Assembly (NCBI RefSeq): GCF_023716925.1
Contig: NZ_JAMQQG010000294.1
Location: 1 to 35,588, forward strand
Reading direction: 5' to 3'
Source: Frankia sp. R82
Lineage (GTDB): Bacteria; Actinomycetota; Actinomycetes; Frankiales; Frankiaceae
Length of the DNA: 35,588 nucleotides
Below the pieces are notes generated by a model. It made no database searches. It was not told the DNA's origin and saw nothing but the letters and a program-made list of their open reading frames with translations. Of this stretch, positions 1 to 16,754 are shown one piece after another; within the stretch, counting starts at the first letter, position 1, and every line of letters begins with the position of its first letter. Position numbers and translations under genes: made by a program.

Positions 1-6730
<6,730 letters not shown>

Positions 6731-6731
<1 letters not shown>

Positions 6732-9700
6732 TGGCCACGTCGACGGAGAAGGTCGTCCAGGCACTGCGGACGGCGTTGCTGGACAACGACGCGCTGCGCG
6801 AGCGCAACCGCGACCTCGCGGACGCCGCGGGTGAACCGATCGCGATCGTCGGCATGGGCTGCCGGTATCCGGGCGGGGTGCGGTCCCCCGAACAGCTGTG
6901 GCGCCTGGTCGTCGACGGCGTCGACGCGGTTGGGGCCTTTCCCACCGACCGGGGCTGGGACGTCGACGCGCTGTTCGACCCCGACCCGGACCAGCCGGGC
7001 ACCCTGTACGCGGCCGAGGGCGGTTTCCTCGACGACGCCGGCGCCTTCGACCCCGACTTCTTCGGCATCTCGCCGCGGGAGGCGCTCGCGATGGACCCCC
7101 AGCAGCGGGTCCTGCTGGAGATCGCCTGGGAGGCGGTCGAACGGGCCAACATCGATCCGCACAGCCTGCGGGGCTCCGCCACCGGGGTGTTCGTGGGCGT
7201 GATGGCGACCGACTACGCCGCGCGCCTGCCCGCCGTCCCCGCCGACGTCGAGGGTTTTCTCGGCACCGGTACGGCGTCGAGTGTGGCGTCCGGACGGATC
7301 GCCTACGAGCTGGGCCTGGAAGGTCCGGCGCTGACCCTGGACACGGCCTGCTCGTCGTCACTGGTGGCCCTGCACCTGGCCTGCCAGGCCCTGCGCCGCC
7401 GGGAGTGCGGGCTCGCCCTCGCCGGGGGAGCCACGGTCATGGCGAGCCCGGGGCTGTTCATCGGGTTCAGCCGGCAGCGCGGGCTGTCCCGCGACGGCCG
7501 GTGCAGGTCGTTCGCCGACGCGGCGGACGGCGCCGGGTTCGGGGAGGGAGCCGGTCTGCTGCTGCTCGAACGGCTGTCGGACGCCCGCCGGGCCGGACGG
7601 CCGGTGCTCGCGGTGCTGCGCGGCTCGGCGGTGAACTCCGATGGGGCCAGCAACGGGCTGACCGCGCCGAACGGCCCGTCCCAGCAGCGGGTGATCCGGG
7701 CCGCGCTCGCGGACGCCCGCCTGGACCCGGCCGAGGTCGACGCCGTCGAGGGGCACGGGACCGGGACGACCCTCGGTGACCCGATCGAGGCCCAGGCGCT
7801 GCTGGCGACCTACGGTCGGGACCGGGACCCGCAGCGGCCGCTGTGGCTGGGGTCGCTGAAGTCCAACGTCTCCCACACGCAGGCCGCCGCCGGGGTCGGC
7901 GGCGTCATCAAGATGGTCATGGCGATGCGCCACGGGCTGCTCCCGCGGACCCTGCACGTGGACGGGCCCAGCCGCACCGTCGACTGGTCCGCGGGCGCGG
8001 TCCGACTCCTCACCGAGGCGACGCCGTGGCCGGCCGATGACCGTCCGCGCCGCGCGGGGGTCTCCTCGTTCGGGGTCAGCGGGACGAACGCCCATCTGAT
8101 CGTCGAACAGGCACCGGTGGACGGCCCGACGGACGGCCCGCTCGGCCCGTCACCCGCCCGCGGCACCGACGGCACCGACGGGACCGACGTCGCGTCCCCC
8201 GTCCCGCTGGTCCTGTCGGCGCGCGACGACGAGACGCTGCGGGCCCAGGCCGAGCGGCTGCGGGCCCGACTGGCCGACGCGACGTCCTGGCGTCCGGCCG
8301 ATGTCGGGCACACGCTGGTGACGGCCCGGGCGCGGCATCCGCACCGGGCGGTCGCCGTCGGCGCGGACCCGGGCGGGCTGCTCACCGCGCTTGCCGCGCT
8401 CGCCGACGGGCGTCCCACCCCGATGGTCGTCACCGGCGTGGCGGATGCCGCCCGGGCACCGGTGTTCGTCTTCTCCGGTCAGGGGGCCCAGTGGGCGGGG
8501 ATGGCGCTGGAGCTGGCGGAGTCCTCGGCGGTGTTCCGGTCCTGGCTCGACCGGTGCGCACAGGCGCTCGCCCCGCACGTCGACTGGTCGCTGTGGGATG
8601 TCCTGCGCGGCGCTGCCGGCGCGCCCGGTCTGGACCGGGCCGGCGTCGTCCAGCCGGCGCTGTTCGCGGTGATGACGGCGACGGCCGAGCTGTGGCGGAC
8701 GTTCGGGGTCCGGCCGGCGGCGGTGGTCGGACATTCCCAGGGTGAGATCGCCGCGGCCTGCGTCGCCGGGGCGATCAGCCTGCCCGACGCGGCGCTCGCC
8801 GTCGCGCGCCGTGGTGCGGCGCTGGAGGCGGAGCTCGGCGGGCGGGGCGGGATGGTCGCGGTGGCACTGTCCCGGGCCAAGGTCGAGGCGTTGCTCGCAC
8901 CCTGGGGTGGGCGGCTAGCCGTCGCCGCGGTCAACGCGTCGGACTCGGTCGTCGTCTCGGGGGAGACCGCCGCCCTGGGCGAACTGGTGCAGCGCTGCGC
9001 GAGGGACGGGACGCGGACCCGGTCCATCGCCGTCGACATCGCCTCCCACTCCCCGGCGGTCGACCGGGTCCGCGACCGGCTGCTGGCCGGGCTCGGGCCC
9101 GTGCGGCCGGTTTCCGTCCCGACGCCGTTCTACTCCACGGTGGACGGCGAACGGATCGACACCGCCGCCCTCGACGCCCCCTACTGGCTGCGTAACACCC
9201 GCCAGAGCGTGGAGTTCGAGCGGGCGGTCCGCGCCCTGCTGGCCGACGGGCACCGGACGTTCGTCGAGATCGGTCCGCATCCCGTCCTGACCGCCGCGAT
9301 CGGACAGATCGCCCTGGACGCCGGGCTCGACCTCGCGGGCGTGGCCGGAGCCGGGCCGGACGCCGTCCTGACCATCGCCTCGGGGCGGCGCGACGCGGGT
9401 GGTCTCGACCAGTTCCTGCTCGGGGTGGCCGCGGCGCACGTCCACGGGGTGCCGGTGGACTGGACCGCCGCGTTCACCGGCACCGGTGCGCGGCTCGTCG
9501 ACCTGCCGACCTACCCGTTCCGGCGGCGCCGCTTCTGGCTGGAGGCGGACCGCGGTGCCGGCGGCGACGCCTCGTCGGTCGGTCTGGCCGCCGCCGATCA
9601 TCCGCTGCTGGGGGCGGCCGTCGACTGGCCGGACGCCGGCCCGGTGGCGCTCACCGGCCGCCTGTCCCTTCGCAGCCACCCGTGGCTCGCCGACCACGCG

Positions 9701-12700
9701 GTCACCGGTGTCGTCCTGCTGCCCGGGACGGCGCTGGTGGAACTCGCGATCCGCGCCGGCGACCAGGTCGGACTCGACCAGGTGGCGGAACTGACCCTGG
9801 CGGCGCCGCTGATCATCCCGGCCGATGCGGCGATCCACCTGCAGGTTCTCGTCGGTGCGGCCGACCCGTCGGGGCGGCGCGGCATCGACGTCCGGTCCCG
9901 GGCCGAACCGGCCCGATCCGGCTCGGTGCCCGGCCCTGGCGACCTGGACACCGACGAGCGCACCCCGTGGACGACGCACGCGACCGGGGTGCTGTCCGGC
10001 CGGGCCACCTCCCGGCCGGACGCCGACGAGATCGGGGTGTGGCCGCCGACCGGCGCGCAGCAGGTCGACCTCGACGGCTGCTACGAGCGGTTCGCGGAGT
10101 CCGGCTTCGGCTACGGTCCGGCCTTCCAGGGACTGCGGGCGCTGTGGCGCCGGGACGAGGAACTGTTCGCCGAGGTCGTCCTGCCACCGGAACAGCACCC
10201 CGACGCCGGCCGGTTCGGTGTGCATCCGGCGCTGCTCGACGCGGCGTTCCAGGCCGTCGGCTTCCTCGGCGGGCCGGTTCCCGCCGGAGCACTCGGCCGG
10301 CTGCCGTTCTCGTGGTCCGAGGTCCAGCTGCACGCCACCGGCGCCACCACCCTGCGGGTCCGGCTCACCCCGCAGGAAGGCGACGCGGTGTCCCTGCTCG
10401 CCGTCGACGTCGCCGGCCGGACCGTCGTCTCCGTCGGCGCGCTGACCCTGCGTCCGGTGCCCGCGGGGGCGCTGGCGCGGGCGGCGGACGACGCCCGCGC
10501 CACCCCGTTCACCAGAAGCGACTGCCTGTTCCGGACCTGGTGGGCGCCGGTGACGGCGGATCTCGCGGTCCGGGGTGGATCCGACCCACCGACCGTCGCG
10601 GTGCTCGGCGCCGCGCAGGACGGCCTCGTCGAGGGGCTCGCCACCGGGCTCGTCGCCACCGGCACGCCGGCCCGGCTGGCCGAGGGGCTCGCCGACGTGG
10701 CGGCACCGGGCGTTCCCGGCCCGGATCTGGTGTTCACCTCTGTCCCCGGCGGGGACCCGGACACGGATGTTCCGGGTGCCGTCCGGGCGGCCACCGCCGC
10801 CGCGCTGGCGCTCGTCCAACGGTGGCTGGCCGACGAGCGGTTCACGTCCAGCCGGCTGGTGTTCGTGACCCGGGGCCTGGTCGCCGCGGACGGCGGCCCC
10901 GGGGCGTCGGGGCGGCCCGGGCGGGATCTCGCGACCGCCGCGGTCCGCGGTCTGGTCCGCTCGGCCCAGTCGGAGCACCCGGACCGCTTCGTCCTGGTCG
11001 ACCTGGACGATCACGTCGAGTCGTACGCGGTCCTCCCGGCGGCGCTGGCGACCGACGAGCCGCGGCTCGCGGTGCACGCCGGGATGGTCCGCGCCGAACG
11101 GCTGGTCCGGCTCACCACCCCGGCCAGCGCGGCGTACGGCGGCCTGGCGGCAGACGGCACAGCGGCAGACGGCACAGCGGCAGACGGAGCCACGGGAGGT
11201 GCGCCGGTCTGGGCGACGCACGGGACGGTGCTGGTCACCGGGGCCACCGGAACGCTCGGTCGGCTGGTCGCCCACCACCTCGCCACCGCCCACGGGGTGC
11301 GGCGACTGCTGCTGCTCAGCCGGCAGGGTGCCCAGGCGGCCGGCGCGGCGGAGTTGCTCGCGCGGCTCGCCGCCCTCGGGGTCGACGCCACCCTCACCGC
11401 CTGCGACGTCGCCGACCGGGATGCGCTCGCCGACGCGCTGGCGTCCGTCCCGGCCGAGTTTCCGCTCACCGGCGTGGTGCACACGGCCGGTGCGGTCGAC
11501 GACGGGGTCATCGCCGCGCTGACCCCGGCGCGCCTCGACGCGGTGCTGCGCCCGAAGGCGGACGCCGCCTGGCACCTGCACGAACTGACCCGCGACGCGG
11601 ACCTGACCGCCTTCGTGCTGTACTCGTCGGCGGCGGGGGTGTTCGGCAGCGCCGGGCAGGGCAACTACGCCGCGGCCAACGCCGTCCTCGACGCCCTGGC
11701 GCTCCGGCGCCGGGCCGCGGGCCAGCCGGCGACGTCACTGGCCTGGGGAATGTGGGAGCAGCGCAGCGCGCTGACCGCCCACCTGGGCACCGCCGACCTG
11801 GCCCGGATGTCGGCCAGCGGGTCGCGACCGCTGTCGAACGAGCAGGGGCTGGCCCTGTTCGACGCCGCCCTGGCGACCACCGTGCCGGTGGCCGTGCCGA
11901 TCCAGCTGACCCCCGTGGCCCTGCGCGCACGCTCCGGCCGATCGACGACCGGGGAGCGGGCCGCTGGGACAGGTATCGCTGTTGGGGCAAACATCGTGCC
12001 ACCGCTGCTGCGCGGCCTCGTCGACGGCCCGGACCCCACCCGCCGGGGCCCCACCCGCCGAGTCGTCGACGCCGCTGTCGAGCGTGGCGCGTTCGCGCGC
12101 CGGCTGGCCGGGCTCGCCGAAGCCGACCGGGAGACGGCGCTGGTCGAGCTGGTCCGCGCCGATGTGGCGGCGGTGCTCGGGCATGCCAGCACCGACGAGG
12201 TGACGGCGCACCGCAGCTTCCTGGAGCTGGGATTCGACTCGCTGACCGGCATCGGCCTGCGCAACCGGCTGGCCGACGCCACCGGGCTGCGGCTGCGGCC
12301 CACCGTCGTGTTCGACCATCCGACCCCCGTCGAGCTCGCCCGGTACCTGTCCGCAGAGCTGGCCCGGGCGGCCATGGACGACGAGCAGAGCATCGACGAG
12401 CAGAGCATCGGGGTGAGCACGCCGTCGCCGGATCCCACCCACCCGGGATCGTCCGCTCCGGCGGCGCAGGCGAGCGCCGAACCGGCCACCGCGCTGTTTC
12501 GCCAGGCCACCGCCGCCGGCAAGATCAAGGTCGGGTTGGATCTCCTGCGGGACGCGGCGCTGCTGCGGCCGATGTTCACCGGCGTCGACGACCTCGCCCG
12601 GATTCCCGAACCGGTCCGCCTCGCCCGCGGGCCCGCCCGCCCGCCGGTCATCTGCTTCTCGTCCTTCGTCGCGCTCGGTGGGATCCACCAGTTCCTGCGG

Positions 12701-13339
12701 TTCGCGTCGTTCTTCCGCGGCGAACGGGACGTGTCCGTGGTGGCGCTGCCCGGCTTCGAGGACGCCGAGCCGCTACCGGTGAGTGTCGATGCCCTGATCG
12801 ACCTGCTGGCCGAGACCGTCGCCGTCCACGGCGGCGCGGTGCCGCCCGTCCTGCTGGGCGCGTCGTCCGGTGGCCTGCTGGCCGTCGCCGCGGCGCGGGC
12901 GTTGGAACGCCGGGGACTCGACCCGGCGGCGGTCGTCCTGCTCGACACCTACCTGGCCAGCGACCAGGCCATCGCCCAGTTCCAGGACGTGCTGGTCGGC
13001 GGGATGTTCGAGCGGGAGGGGGCGTTCGTCGCGATGAACGACACCCGGCTGACGGCCATGGGCTGGTACTGCGATCTGTTCGCGGACTGGGTACCGGAGT
13101 CGATGTCGACGCCGGTCCTGCTGGTGCGGGCCTCCGAACCGCTGGTCGACGTCGCGCCCGAGGAGCTGGCGACGGACTGGCGTTCCTCCTGGGCGGGCGC
13201 CCACACCGTCCTCGACGTGCCGGGGAACCACTTCACCATCGGCGAACAGCACGCGGAGGTCACCTCCGGCGTCGTCCGGGACTGGCTCCAGAACATCCTC
13301 GGTGAGCCGGCGGGACACATCCGGGCCGAGCGCTCGTGA
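6731..13339 (+). CDS. Terminal modular type I polyketide synthase (PKS-2): docking-KS-AT-DH-KR-ACP-TE
   Basis: Final chain-extension and release protein, 2202 residues. The ATG overlaps the PKS-1 stop as TGATG and has a GGTGGAG ribosome site six bases upstream; this start keeps the charged docking helix (residues 5-30). Order: KS 34-460 (DTACSSS, Cys207; HGTGT; the NIGHT motif reads NVSHT), AT about 576-890 (GHSQG, Ser669), DH about 955-1240 (His989 in HxxxGxxxxP, Asp1170 in DxxxQ), KR about 1500-1690 (GATGTLG from 1504, VDD, SYN residues present, no A-type Trp), ACP about 1805-1880 (Ser1837), TE about 1970-2190 (GASSG, Ser2045; LLDTYL Asp; GNH, His2167). The AT specificity motif is IASH instead of YASH or HAFH, so it is probably methylmalonyl or a larger branched unit, not malonyl. 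With DH and B-type KR intact, an E-alkene is expected. The TE releases the chain as a lactone or acid. Confidence 0.97.
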
Positions 13340-13382
13340 ACGGTGTCGACGGCCATCCTCCGACGACGAAGAAAGGCCGACC

Positions 13383-14165
13383 ATGACCGACATCGCTGTC
13401 CTCGAAAGCCTGTGGTTCCGCCGGTTCGCCGCCGCGCGGAACACCGGGATCCGCCTGGTCTGCTTTCCCCACGCCGGTGGATCGGCGACTTTCTACCAGC
13501 CTTTCGCGCGGGCCCTGGAATCCGTCGCCGACCTGTGGGCGGTGCAGTATCCGGGCCGCCAGGACCGGCGGTCGGAGCCGGCCTTCGAGAGCATCGACGA
13601 CGTCGCCGACCAGGTGGCCGGGCTGCTCGGATCCACTGCCGGCCCGCCACTGGCGTTCTTCGGCCACAGCATGGGCGCGGTCGTGGCCTTCGAGGTGGCC
13701 CGCCGACTCGAGCGGGCCGGTCGGCCCGGCCCGGTCGCCCTGTTCGTCTCCGGCCGCCGGGCTCCCTCGGTGGCCCGGATCGAGCTGGTCCACCAGGGAA
13801 CCGATGCCGACATCCTGAACGCGCTGCGCGAACTCGCCGGGACGGACGCGAGGATTCTCGGCGACGAGGAGATCCAGCAGATGATCCTGCCCGTCGTGCG
13901 CGGCGACTACCGGGCTGTCGAGCGGCACCGCCACATTCCCGGACCCCCACTGACCTGTCCCGTCGTCGCCTTCGGCGGGGACGAGGACCCGCACGCCTCG
14001 GTCGCGGACCTGCACGCCTGGGCCGACCACACCACCGGCGCTTTCGAGGCACACGTCTTCTCCGGTGGCCACTTCTATCTGGTGAACGAGCGCGATGGCG
14101 TTACGGCCGCCGTCGCGGAAAACCTGGCCGCCCTTACCGGCCCGGTCGGCGGTAGCCGGAAATAA
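13383..14165 (+). CDS. Type II (editing) thioesterase
   Basis: A stand-alone alpha/beta hydrolase of 260 residues that normally removes wrong or stalled acyl groups from carrier proteins. Seen in the sequence: PHAGG oxyanion-loop motif near residue 24, YPGRQDR, GHSMG nucleophile elbow near residue 97, the acid loop FGGDEDP and the catalytic His in GGHFYL near the C-terminus. These are the standard type II TE motifs and the usual length. The ATG at 13383 was chosen because GAAAGG lies about seven bases upstream and the family starts here. It sits 43 bases after PKS-2 on the same strand, so it belongs to the PKS operon. Confidence 0.93.
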   Translation: MTDIAVLESLWFRRFAAARNTGIRLVCFPHAGGSATFYQPFARALESVADLWAVQYPGRQDRRSEPAFESIDDVADQVAGLLGSTAGPPLAFFGHSMGAVVAFEVARRLERAGRPGPVALFVSGRRAPSVARIELVHQGTDADILNALRELAGTDARILGDEEIQQMILPVVRGDYRAVERHRHIPGPPLTCPVVAFGGDEDPHASVADLHAWADHTTGAFEAHVFSGGHFYLVNERDGVTAAVAENLAALTGPVGGSRK

Positions 14166-14220
14166 GCACAGTTCCGTTGTTGACGCCGCCCCGGGCGGCG
14201 CCGAACGAAAGGATGACACG

Positions 14221-15183
14221 ATGAGCATCGGTTACATTCTCGGCGGCGGAATCAGCCACGATCCGGGTGCCGGATCCGAGCTGTACGACGCCTTCGAGGT
14301 GATGCGTGCGCTCTATGCGGACATCAGCGGATGGACCAGTCTGACGCCGGCACAGATCCGCACCGAGGAACTGCCCGAGGAGCAGGAGGCCCGGCAGTCG
14401 ATCGGCGCCATCCGCCAGGCGGCGCTCGCCCTCGGCATCCATGACATCCTCGCGGAGCAGGGAATACGCCCCGGCGCGGTGGGTGGGCTGAGCCTCGGCG
14501 CGATGAGCAGCAGCTGCCTGGCGGGTTCGATCGACCGGGAGGCGTTCTTCGGTCTGCTGTGGCAGACCCGGCACACGCCGCCCCCGGCGCCGGACGCCCC
14601 CGCACAGGGCCTCGCGCTCGCCTTCGTGCCGATCGGGGAGAGCACCGAGAGCTACCACGAGCCGGCCCGATCCGGAGTCCACCTCGCCGGCGACTTCGGT
14701 ACCGCCTTCGACGGCACGAAGGCCATGCTGATGCTCGCCGGCTACCAGGACGCACTGGAGGCGCTGTCCGCTCAGGTTCCACCAGGGACGGTGGTGATCC
14801 TGCCCGGCGTGACGACGGCGGTGCACAGCCCGCTGCGGCAGGCGGCCAACGACTTCCTGGCGCCGTACATCGAGGCGGTCGAGTTCCGCGCGCCCACGAT
14901 CCCGCTGGCATCCTGCCTGGAGGCCAAGGCGTTGACCACCGGCGACCAGGTCCGCGATCTGTTCCTGCGCAACGCCGTCACCCCGATCAGCATGGTCCAC
15001 CTGATCTCCGGCCTCGCGCTCAGCGGCACCCGGCTTGGAGTCGTAGTGGGCCCGGCAGTGCCGGAAGGTGTCATCGCCTTTCCGTTCCCGGTCGTGCATG
15101 TGGACAAGCCGGAGCACCTCGCGGATCTGACCACCGCCATCTACGACCTCGGTATCGACCTCGCGCTCCCACAGGAAGCCTGA
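14221..15183 (+). CDS. Divergent stand-alone FabD-like acyltransferase
   Basis: Protein of 320 residues with a malonyl-CoA:ACP transacylase-like layout. Ser91 lies in GLSLG, Arg117 follows 26 residues later and His202 lies in AVHSP, matching in order and spacing the Ser92, Arg117 and His201 of E. coli FabD. The C-terminal FabD pattern (VRDLFLRNAVTPISMV, then VVVGPAVPEG) is also recognisable. However, the N-terminal GQG oxyanion loop is replaced by GGGISHDPG, and the His and Glu flanking the nucleophile (GHSLGE in FabD) are Leu and Ala. So it may act on an unusual acyl group, work as a hydrolase or editor, or be altered in catalysis. GAAAGGA sits before the ATG. It lies 55 bases after the TE gene and one base before the next gene. 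A trans-acting AT is not obviously needed because both visible modules carry their own AT. Confidence 0.8.
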   Translation: MSIGYILGGGISHDPGAGSELYDAFEVMRALYADISGWTSLTPAQIRTEELPEEQEARQSIGAIRQAALALGIHDILAEQGIRPGAVGGLSLGAMSSSCLAGSIDREAFFGLLWQTRHTPPPAPDAPAQGLALAFVPIGESTESYHEPARSGVHLAGDFGTAFDGTKAMLMLAGYQDALEALSAQVPPGTVVILPGVTTAVHSPLRQAANDFLAPYIEAVEFRAPTIPLASCLEAKALTTGDQVRDLFLRNAVTPISMVHLISGLALSGTRLGVVVGPAVPEGVIAFPFPVVHVDKPEHLADLTTAIYDLGIDLALPQEA

Positions 15184-15184
15184 G

Positions 15185-16279
15185 GTGCCCGCGACGGTGG
15201 GGTCGGCGGCGAGGTCGCGGTACACGGCGCTGACCGAGCAGTGGCTGGCCGAGGACCTCGACGCCTGGACGGCGCGGGTCGTGCGGCGCCACTTCGACCC
15301 CGAAACCGGCAGTCCCTACTGGCTCGCCCGCGCCGCCGACCTGCCGTTCGACCCGCGCGACATCACCCGCTACGACGAACTGACCAGCTTCGGGCCGTTC
15401 CCCCTCGACGTCCTGCGCGAGGCGGATCCGACCGGGTTGGTGCCCCGCACCGTGCCCAGGCCGTTGGCCGGGCGGATCTGGGAGTCCGGCGGCACGACCG
15501 GCAGCCCGTGCCGGGTCTTCTACACCCCGGAGATGATCCTGCACCGGGGAGTGTGGCGGCGCTGGTCCTTCGTGACCGAGGGATTCGAACCCGAGCGCCG
15601 CTGGCTGCACGCCACCCCGACCGGCCCCCACCTGATCGGCAACGGCGCCTGGGAGATCTCCGAGCTGTACGCCTCGCTGGTCTACGGCATCGACATGGAT
15701 CCCCGCTGGGTCAAACGGCTGATCCGCGCGGGACGGCTCAAGGACGCGGCCGACTACACCGACCATCTGCTCGAACAGATCAGTACGGTGCTGGCCACCC
15801 AGCCGGTCGACTACCTGAACACCACCCCGGCACTGTTCGCGGCGCTGAGCCGGCGCCACCGGGACCTCGCGGGCCGTCTGGCCGGGGTCCGGCTCAGTGG
15901 CACCCAGCTCAGCGGGGACATGTACCGCGAGTTCGTCGCGGTCCTGGGCGGCGGCCCGTGCGGGGTCAGCTACGGCAACACCTTTGGCAACGCGGCCAGC
16001 CTGCCCGCCGAGCGCGACGGTGACCTGCTGCCCTACGTGCCCAACTATCCGCAGGTGACGATGGCGGTGGTCGACAAGGCCGACTGGCGGCGGACGGTCG
16101 GCTACGGCGAGGGTGGCCAGGTGCGCCTCACCGTCCTGCACGACGACCTGTTCCTGCCGAACGTGCTGGAGCGCGACCAGGCCGTCCGCTACGACACCGG
16201 CGACGGCTGGCCCTGTGACGGCGTGGCCAACGTCCGTCCGTTGCAGATCGCCCAGTCGGCGCCGGAGGGACTGTACTGA
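15185..16279 (+). CDS. EhpF/PaaK-like adenylate-forming enzyme lacking the C-terminal subdomain
   Basis: Protein of 364 residues, GTG start, one base after the acyltransferase stop and so translationally coupled. The phosphate-binding loop ESGGTTGSP is at residues 100-108, and an aromatic-Gly motif SYGNTFGN near 257-265 fits the adenine-binding loop of the ANL superfamily. The N-terminal pattern (HFDPETGSPYW, then FDPRDI) resembles the 'phenazine antibiotic biosynthesis protein' group that includes EhpF, recalled from family knowledge and not searched. Like that group, it stops after the GYGEGGQVRLTV region and has no C-terminal lid carrying the second catalytic Lys. It probably activates a carboxylic acid as an acyl-adenylate, perhaps a starter or tailoring acid for the polyketide; the substrate cannot be read from the sequence. 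It is the last gene of the operon. Confidence 0.82.
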   Translation: MPATVGSAARSRYTALTEQWLAEDLDAWTARVVRRHFDPETGSPYWLARAADLPFDPRDITRYDELTSFGPFPLDVLREADPTGLVPRTVPRPLAGRIWESGGTTGSPCRVFYTPEMILHRGVWRRWSFVTEGFEPERRWLHATPTGPHLIGNGAWEISELYASLVYGIDMDPRWVKRLIRAGRLKDAADYTDHLLEQISTVLATQPVDYLNTTPALFAALSRRHRDLAGRLAGVRLSGTQLSGDMYREFVAVLGGGPCGVSYGNTFGNAASLPAERDGDLLPYVPNYPQVTMAVVDKADWRRTVGYGEGGQVRLTVLHDDLFLPNVLERDQAVRYDTGDGWPCDGVANVRPLQIAQSAPEGLY

Positions 16280-16292
16280 CGAGTCCACGTGG

Positions 16293-16309
16293 CGCTGCCG
16301 TCGGCAGCG
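16293..16309 (+). terminator. Candidate terminator hairpin of the PKS operon
   Basis: A perfect 7-bp stem, CGCTGCC and GGCAGCG, with a 3-base loop begins 14 bases after the stop codon of the last PKS-operon gene. There is no T tract, as is common for actinomycete terminators. Confidence 0.5.
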
Positions 16310-16754
16310 AGATGCTCTCCCGCGCCGTCACCGGGACTTCCACAGCGACAGCACGTAGTGACACCGTCCGGTGGTGCCGTGACATCGTGCTGACCCTGTT
16401 GTCCCGGCGGCACATTGCTCTCTGGTGCCGGGTCGTGGCCACCGGGCGGGACCTGTCCGGCCTGACAAGCTCCTTCGACCACCTCGGATAGTGCGCTACG
16501 ACGCATGCGGCCACGGCGAGGTGACGGGTACGCCGACCCCCGCGTCGTACACCTGGCCGCATCTCGCCTTCTGAATGGCGTCCTTCCCACTCCACCTGTC
16601 GGCCAGGGGACACGGTCATTCGTTCTTCGTGCGGTCACGGTGCTGATGGCCCGTGTTGTGGCGTTGGGCTTCCTGCTCGGGCCGGGCGGCGGGTGGGCGC
16701 TGGGCATCCGGCTTGCGGCGACCGGCCTGCCGCCGGCGGATGTGTGTCAGCGTC
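16310..16754. other. Intergenic stretch without a recognisable gene
   Basis: Several short open frames cross this 445-base stretch on both strands, but none has a convincing start, family resemblance or consistent codon bias. It separates the end of the PKS operon from a convergent gene on the minus strand. Old mobile-element remains are possible, but none could be identified. Confidence 0.5.

Noticed and set aside
8915-11581. Minus-strand open frame of 888 codons
   Set aside because: Antisense shadow of PKS-2; composition is not protein-like.
9682-13305. Plus-strand open frame of 1207 codons in another frame of PKS-2
   Set aside because: Arg/Gly-rich out-of-frame reading of the DH-KR-ACP-TE region, where every catalytic motif is in the PKS-2 frame.
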